Assembly (NCBI GenBank): GCA_001770815.1
Contig: MESD01000021.1
Location: forward strand, 1-64,000
Direction of reading: 5' to 3'
Length of the DNA stretch: 64,000 nucleotides
DNA from: Burkholderiales bacterium RIFCSPHIGHO2_12_FULL_69_20
Lineage (GTDB): Bacteria > Pseudomonadota > Gammaproteobacteria > Burkholderiales > Burkholderiaceae_C
In this document: in pieces, positions 61,027-64,000 of the stretch
Layout: each line of letters starts with the position of its first letter
Numbering within the stretch: position 1 is the first letter of the stretch
Translations under genes and position numbers: made by a program
Notes under the pieces: generated by a model
Told to the model about the DNA's origin: nothing
Database searches by the model: none
What the model saw: the letters and a program-made list of their open reading frames with translations, nothing else

Positions 61027-62091
61027 ATGAGCCCACCCCGTTCCGAACTGGCCCGCACCACCCTGGGGGTGCTGTTCATCGCCGGCCTGATCCTGGCCGC
61101 GCTGTGGGTGCTGCGGCCGTTCATCGGCCCGACTATCTGGGCGTCCACCATCGTGGTGGCCTCCTGGCCGCTGATGCGCCGGCTGCAGGCGCGGCTGGGC
61201 GGGCGGCGCTGGGCGGCGGTGTTGCTGATGACGCTGGCGCTGCTGGCGCTGTTCATCCTGCCGGTGACGATGGGCGTGATCACCGTGGTGCAGCATGTCG
61301 ACGAGATCACCGACCTTGCCAGGCGGGTGTCCGATCTGCGCATGAGCACACCGCCCGACTGGCTGCTGTCGCTGCCGCTGATCGGCCCCAAGCTCGGCCA
61401 GCTGTGGTCGCAGGCGGTGGCCGCCGGGGCCGACGGGGTGATCGACAAACTGCGGCCCTACGCAGGCCAGGTGACGCGCTGGTTCGTCAGCCAGGTGGGC
61501 ACGGTGGGTTTTTTGCTGGTGCAGAGCCTGCTGGTGCTGCTGCTGGCGGCGCTGATGTACGCCGATGGTGAATCGGCCGCGTCGGCCTTGCGGCAGGTGG
61601 GCCGGCGGCTGGCCGGCGAGCAGGGTGAGGCGGTGGTGTCGCTGGCCGGCCAGGCCATCCGCGGCGTGGCGCTGGGCGTGGGCGTCACGGCCATGGTGCA
61701 GTCGGGGCTGGGCGGCCTGGGGCTGGCCATCGCCGGGGTGCCTTATGCCGCCCTGCTGACGGTGCTGATGTTCATGCTGTGCCTGGCGCAGCTGGGGCCG
61801 ATGCCGGTGCTGGTGCCGGTGGTGATCTGGACCTACTGGAGCGGCGACAACGGCTGGGCCACCTTCCTGCTGGTGATCACCGTGGTGGCGGGCACCATCG
61901 ACAACGTGGTGCGCCCGGTGTTGATCCGCATGGGCGCCGACCTGCCGCTGCTGCTGATCTTCTCCGGCGTGGTGGGTGGCCTGCTGGCCTTCGGGCTGGT
62001 CGGCATCTTCATCGGCCCGGTGGTGCTGGCGGTGGCCTACCGGTTGCTGCAGGCCTGGGTGGCCGAGCAAGACCCGCCCGCGCCCGGCTGA
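61027..62091 (+). CDS. AI-2E family transporter (YdiK-like permease)
   Basis: This 354-residue inner-membrane protein has about seven to eight helices in the layout of the AI-2E/UPF0118 family, from LGVLFIAGLILAALWVLRPF to the last YRLLQAWVAEQ, and the motif AIAGVPYAALLTVLMFMLCL. Proteins of this family export the autoinducer AI-2 or small ions and metabolites; no specific substrate can be given. ATG 61027 is used since the upstream reading frame is a shadow of the GST gene. It is convergent with ureD, 18 nt between their stops. Confidence 0.92.
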   Translation: MSPPRSELARTTLGVLFIAGLILAALWVLRPFIGPTIWASTIVVASWPLMRRLQARLGGRRWAAVLLMTLALLALFILPVTMGVITVVQHVDEITDLARRVSDLRMSTPPDWLLSLPLIGPKLGQLWSQAVAAGADGVIDKLRPYAGQVTRWFVSQVGTVGFLLVQSLLVLLLAALMYADGESAASALRQVGRRLAGEQGEAVVSLAGQAIRGVALGVGVTAMVQSGLGGLGLAIAGVPYAALLTVLMFMLCLAQLGPMPVLVPVVIWTYWSGDNGWATFLLVITVVAGTIDNVVRPVLIRMGADLPLLLIFSGVVGGLLAFGLVGIFIGPVVLAVAYRLLQAWVAEQDPPAPG

Positions 62092-62109
62092 CCGCGCCTG
62101 GCCGGTGGA

Positions 62110-62940
62110 TCAGGTGCGCCACACCCGCGGCGCGCAGGGCTTGAGCCCCCAGTGCTGCTGGCGCCAGGCGGCCCACACGGCTTGAAGCAAGGCCATCACC
62201 GGCTCGACGCGGTGGCCCAGCGCGCGCAGCACCAGCAGCGACGGGTGCGGTGCGCTGACACCGGCGGTCAGCGGCAGTGCGCTGTCGGCCACCAAAACGC
62301 GGGCGCTGTCGATCAGCTGCTCACCACGCTCGCGGCCCAGCGCCGCGCCATCGGCCAGCCACAGCGTGGCCATCACCGAGTGGCCGGCCAGGCCCAGCGG
62401 GCTGTCCATCAGCAGGCGGTCGGCGCCGTCCAGCGTGCCGCGCTCCAGCCAGATGCCGGGCAACTGCAGCTGCTGCGCGAAGCGGCCTTCGTCGAACGGC
62501 TCGCCGGCGGCCGGCAGGCCCAGCGCCAGCACGTCCCAGCCGATCATCTGCGCCTGCGGCGCCAGCGTGAAGCGCAGCCGGTTGCGCACCTGGCAGCGGC
62601 GGTAGGCGATGGTCTCCATCGGCAGCCATTCCAGCCGGGCGCCGTCGGCCAGATCGGCCTGCACCTGCTGCTCGGCCAGCGGGCCGGCGCTGCGGTAGAA
62701 GCGGGTGGCGCCGGGCGTGGTGATCAGCGCATGGCTGCCGGCGGCCAGCGTGGCGGCTAGCGCCAGCACATCGCCACCGACGATGCCGCCGGGCGGGTGC
62801 ACCAGCACCTGGTGGCAGACGGTCTCGCCTTCGGGGTAGAGGCGCTGCAGGACGCGCAGCGGGCCGTGGTGGCGGTCCAGCGCGATGGTGCGCCCGGCCT
62901 CGCGGCGGTAGTCGAGTTGCAGGTGGCCGTGCCAGCCCAT
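62110..62940 (-). CDS. ureD: Urease accessory protein UreD
   Basis: This 276-residue protein is the UreD/UreH chaperone that helps UreF and UreG load nickel into urease. Family motifs are LYPEGETVCHQVLVHPPGGI, VGGDVLALAATLAAGSHALI, TTPGATRFYRSAGPLAEQQV and LEWLPMETIAYRRCQVRNRL. The start MGWHGHLQLDYRRE fits the family. No ureABCEFG gene lies downstream: the transcript runs straight into a convergent AI-2E gene. The protein is full length, so the urease operon is presumably elsewhere, or upstream, beyond the window edge. Confidence 0.93.
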   Translation of the reverse strand: MGWHGHLQLDYRREAGRTIALDRHHGPLRVLQRLYPEGETVCHQVLVHPPGGIVGGDVLALAATLAAGSHALITTPGATRFYRSAGPLAEQQVQADLADGARLEWLPMETIAYRRCQVRNRLRFTLAPQAQMIGWDVLALGLPAAGEPFDEGRFAQQLQLPGIWLERGTLDGADRLLMDSPLGLAGHSVMATLWLADGAALGRERGEQLIDSARVLVADSALPLTAGVSAPHPSLLVLRALGHRVEPVMALLQAVWAAWRQQHWGLKPCAPRVWRT

Positions 62941-62971
62941 GGGTGATCCGTCGATTCCGCCGTGTGCCCGG

Positions 62972-64000
62972 TCAGCGGGCGCCCGGCGGGCGCTGGCGCA
63001 GGGCCAGCGCCCGAGACGACCACCGTGCCAGCCACCGCTCCAGCAGCAAGGCCAGCGCGGCGCCCGCCGCCGCCAGTGCCGCCCCGGCGGCCAGCGGCAC
63101 CAGCTGGCGGGGCAGGCCAGCCGCGGCCGGCGGCGCTGGCGCGGGCAGGATCAGCAACTGGCCCAGGCGGTCGCTGCCCAGCACCAGCGCCACCACCTGC
63201 GCCGAGGATTGCACCGCCGGCGGCACCGCATCGCCGATGCGCAGCGGGTCGGTGCCGCCCGACAGGGCCACCACCCGCTGGCGCTGGTTGATCACGGCCG
63301 CGCCGTCGAAGTAGCCCAGCGCCGCAAAGCCGCCCAGCGCGGTCTGCACATCGCCGTAGTCGCCGGTGGCCAGTGCGGTGGCCATGCCGCGCGCCAGGGT
63401 CTTGTCGGCCAGCGCACGCGCCTGCGTGAGCTGCGTCTCGCGCTCGGCCAGCTGGCGCCGCAGCTCGGGCACGGTGGTCAGCACCAGCCCGCCGGCCAAC
63501 AGCGCGCCGATCAGCGCCAGCCCCAGGCCGAACCAGACCAGCCAGGCGGTGGAGGCGGGCCGGTCGGTGCCCGGTGCGGCCTCGGCCAGGCTGTCGGCGC
63601 GCACCGCAGCGGCCGAGGCCACGCCGCCCTGCGCCGGCATGGCCACGCCGCAGATCAGCCGCAGCAGTGTCTTGTCGGCATCGCCGACCACATCGCGGCG
63701 CGCGTGGAACTGCACCTCCGACAGCACCACCCGCAGATCGTCCAGGCGCCAGGCCAGGCCCCAGCGGCGGGGGCTGAGCCGGTGCACCAGCGTCTCGTCC
63801 TCGGCCGACTCGGCCAGCAGGTTGATGGCCGCGGTGGCCGCCGGAAACGAGCTGTCCAGCGGCCGATCGACCGGGCTGTCGGCCACCTCGCCGTGCTCGG
63901 AGATGGTCCACGCGGCCTGGAAGGCCAGCGAGTCGATGTTGACGATCGAGGCCCGGAAGGCGATGACGCCCAGTTGCTCGAAGCTGCGGGCGATGTCCTG
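62972..64000 (-). CDS. Membrane protein with sensor-like periplasmic domain (partial, 5' end beyond window)
   Basis: The frame is open without stop to the window edge at 64000, so the 342 residues seen are the C-terminal part of a longer protein; an internal GTG at 63886 would give 304 residues but is probably not the start. The visible part has an N-terminal cytosolic segment (DIARSFEQLGVIAFRASIVN, FHARRDVVGDADKTLLRLIC), one helix (VWFGLGLALIGALLAGGLVL), a domain of about 115 residues with a Cache/PAS-like pattern (VQTALGGFAALGYFDGAAVI, QRQRVVALSGGTDPLRIGD) and a second helix (LVPLAAGAALAAAGAALALL) near the end. No kinase or cyclase domain is visible. I do not recognise the family. It lies upstream of ureD, 31 nt apart, on the same strand. 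Confidence 0.75.
   Translation of the reverse strand, partial: QDIARSFEQLGVIAFRASIVNIDSLAFQAAWTISEHGEVADSPVDRPLDSSFPAATAAINLLAESAEDETLVHRLSPRRWGLAWRLDDLRVVLSEVQFHARRDVVGDADKTLLRLICGVAMPAQGGVASAAAVRADSLAEAAPGTDRPASTAWLVWFGLGLALIGALLAGGLVLTTVPELRRQLAERETQLTQARALADKTLARGMATALATGDYGDVQTALGGFAALGYFDGAAVINQRQRVVALSGGTDPLRIGDAVPPAVQSSAQVVALVLGSDRLGQLLILPAPAPPAAAGLPRQLVPLAAGAALAAAGAALALLLERWLARWSSRALALRQRPPGAR

Overview
The window is chromosomal DNA of very high GC content (single 60-base lines counted by eye are about 70% in most genes). The gene content points to a betaproteobacterium of the order Burkholderiales, probably the Rubrivivax/Leptothrix/Ideonella lineage. Signs are a Bug/Tct-type tricarboxylate transporter, a UrtABCDE urea importer, PEP-CTERM protein sorting, VF530 and DUF481 proteins, and GC-rich dispersed hairpin repeats of a Burkholderiales style. 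The lineage is inferred from gene families and was not tested by alignment. I see no tRNA, rRNA, CRISPR array or insertion sequence. About 51 protein genes fill almost all of the sequence, so most spacers are short.

Layout. 1-10.6 kb: an RND drug-efflux operon (adaptor, pump, outer-membrane channel), then a PmrAB/QseBC-like two-component system on the minus strand, divergent from a PAP2-phosphatase/EptA pair. A perfect PmrA-type box lies in the divergent promoter, so this block looks like an envelope-defence module that modifies lipid A. 10.6-17.7 kb: a diguanylate cyclase, AMP nucleosidase, an OmpA-like exported protein, a class II aldolase-like protein, VF530 protein, rhodanese, a WrbA-like flavoprotein and an FAD-dependent 2-hydroxyacid oxidase. 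17.7-23.4 kb: a lower-GC defence island on the minus strand, with a Phd/ParE toxin-antitoxin pair, a type III restriction-modification methylase, two small DUF proteins (DUF4160, DUF2442) inserted between methylase and endonuclease, and the helicase-nuclease Res. 23.4-37.3 kb: accessory carbon metabolism (tartrate dehydrogenase, a nitronate-monooxygenase-like protein, two SDRs, an FAH-family hydrolase, a UxaA-type dehydratase, a dehalogenase, acyl-CoA dehydrogenase, glyoxalase I, quinone oxidoreductase), a long proline-rich TonB-like protein and an AP2-like protein.

37.5-44.3 kb: a PAS-GGDEF protein followed by the most unusual locus, a 1193-residue fusion of an NCS1-type nucleobase/allantoin transporter, a cysteine cluster, a histidine kinase and a receiver domain. 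It overlaps by 4 nt a REC-LuxR response regulator. 44.5-49.2 kb: a DUF481 outer-membrane protein, a MinD/ParA-like ATPase and a TctABC-type uptake system. 49.4-55.5 kb: urtABCDE, whose spacers carry a dispersed repeat (one copy has become coding sequence in urtC) and a large set of alternative hairpins before urtE. 55.5-64 kb: a TPR-GGDEF cyclase, a PhoX-like PEP-CTERM protein with a strong hairpin terminator, a BaiN-like flavoprotein, a glutathione transferase, an AI-2E family permease, an isolated ureD and a truncated membrane sensor-like gene at the edge.

A theme is nitrogen acquisition. The transporter-kinase fusion, the urea importer and the urease accessory gene ureD lie within about 25 kb. 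I infer, without proof, that the fusion kinase senses a nitrogenous compound and that its LuxR partner controls uptake genes such as urt.
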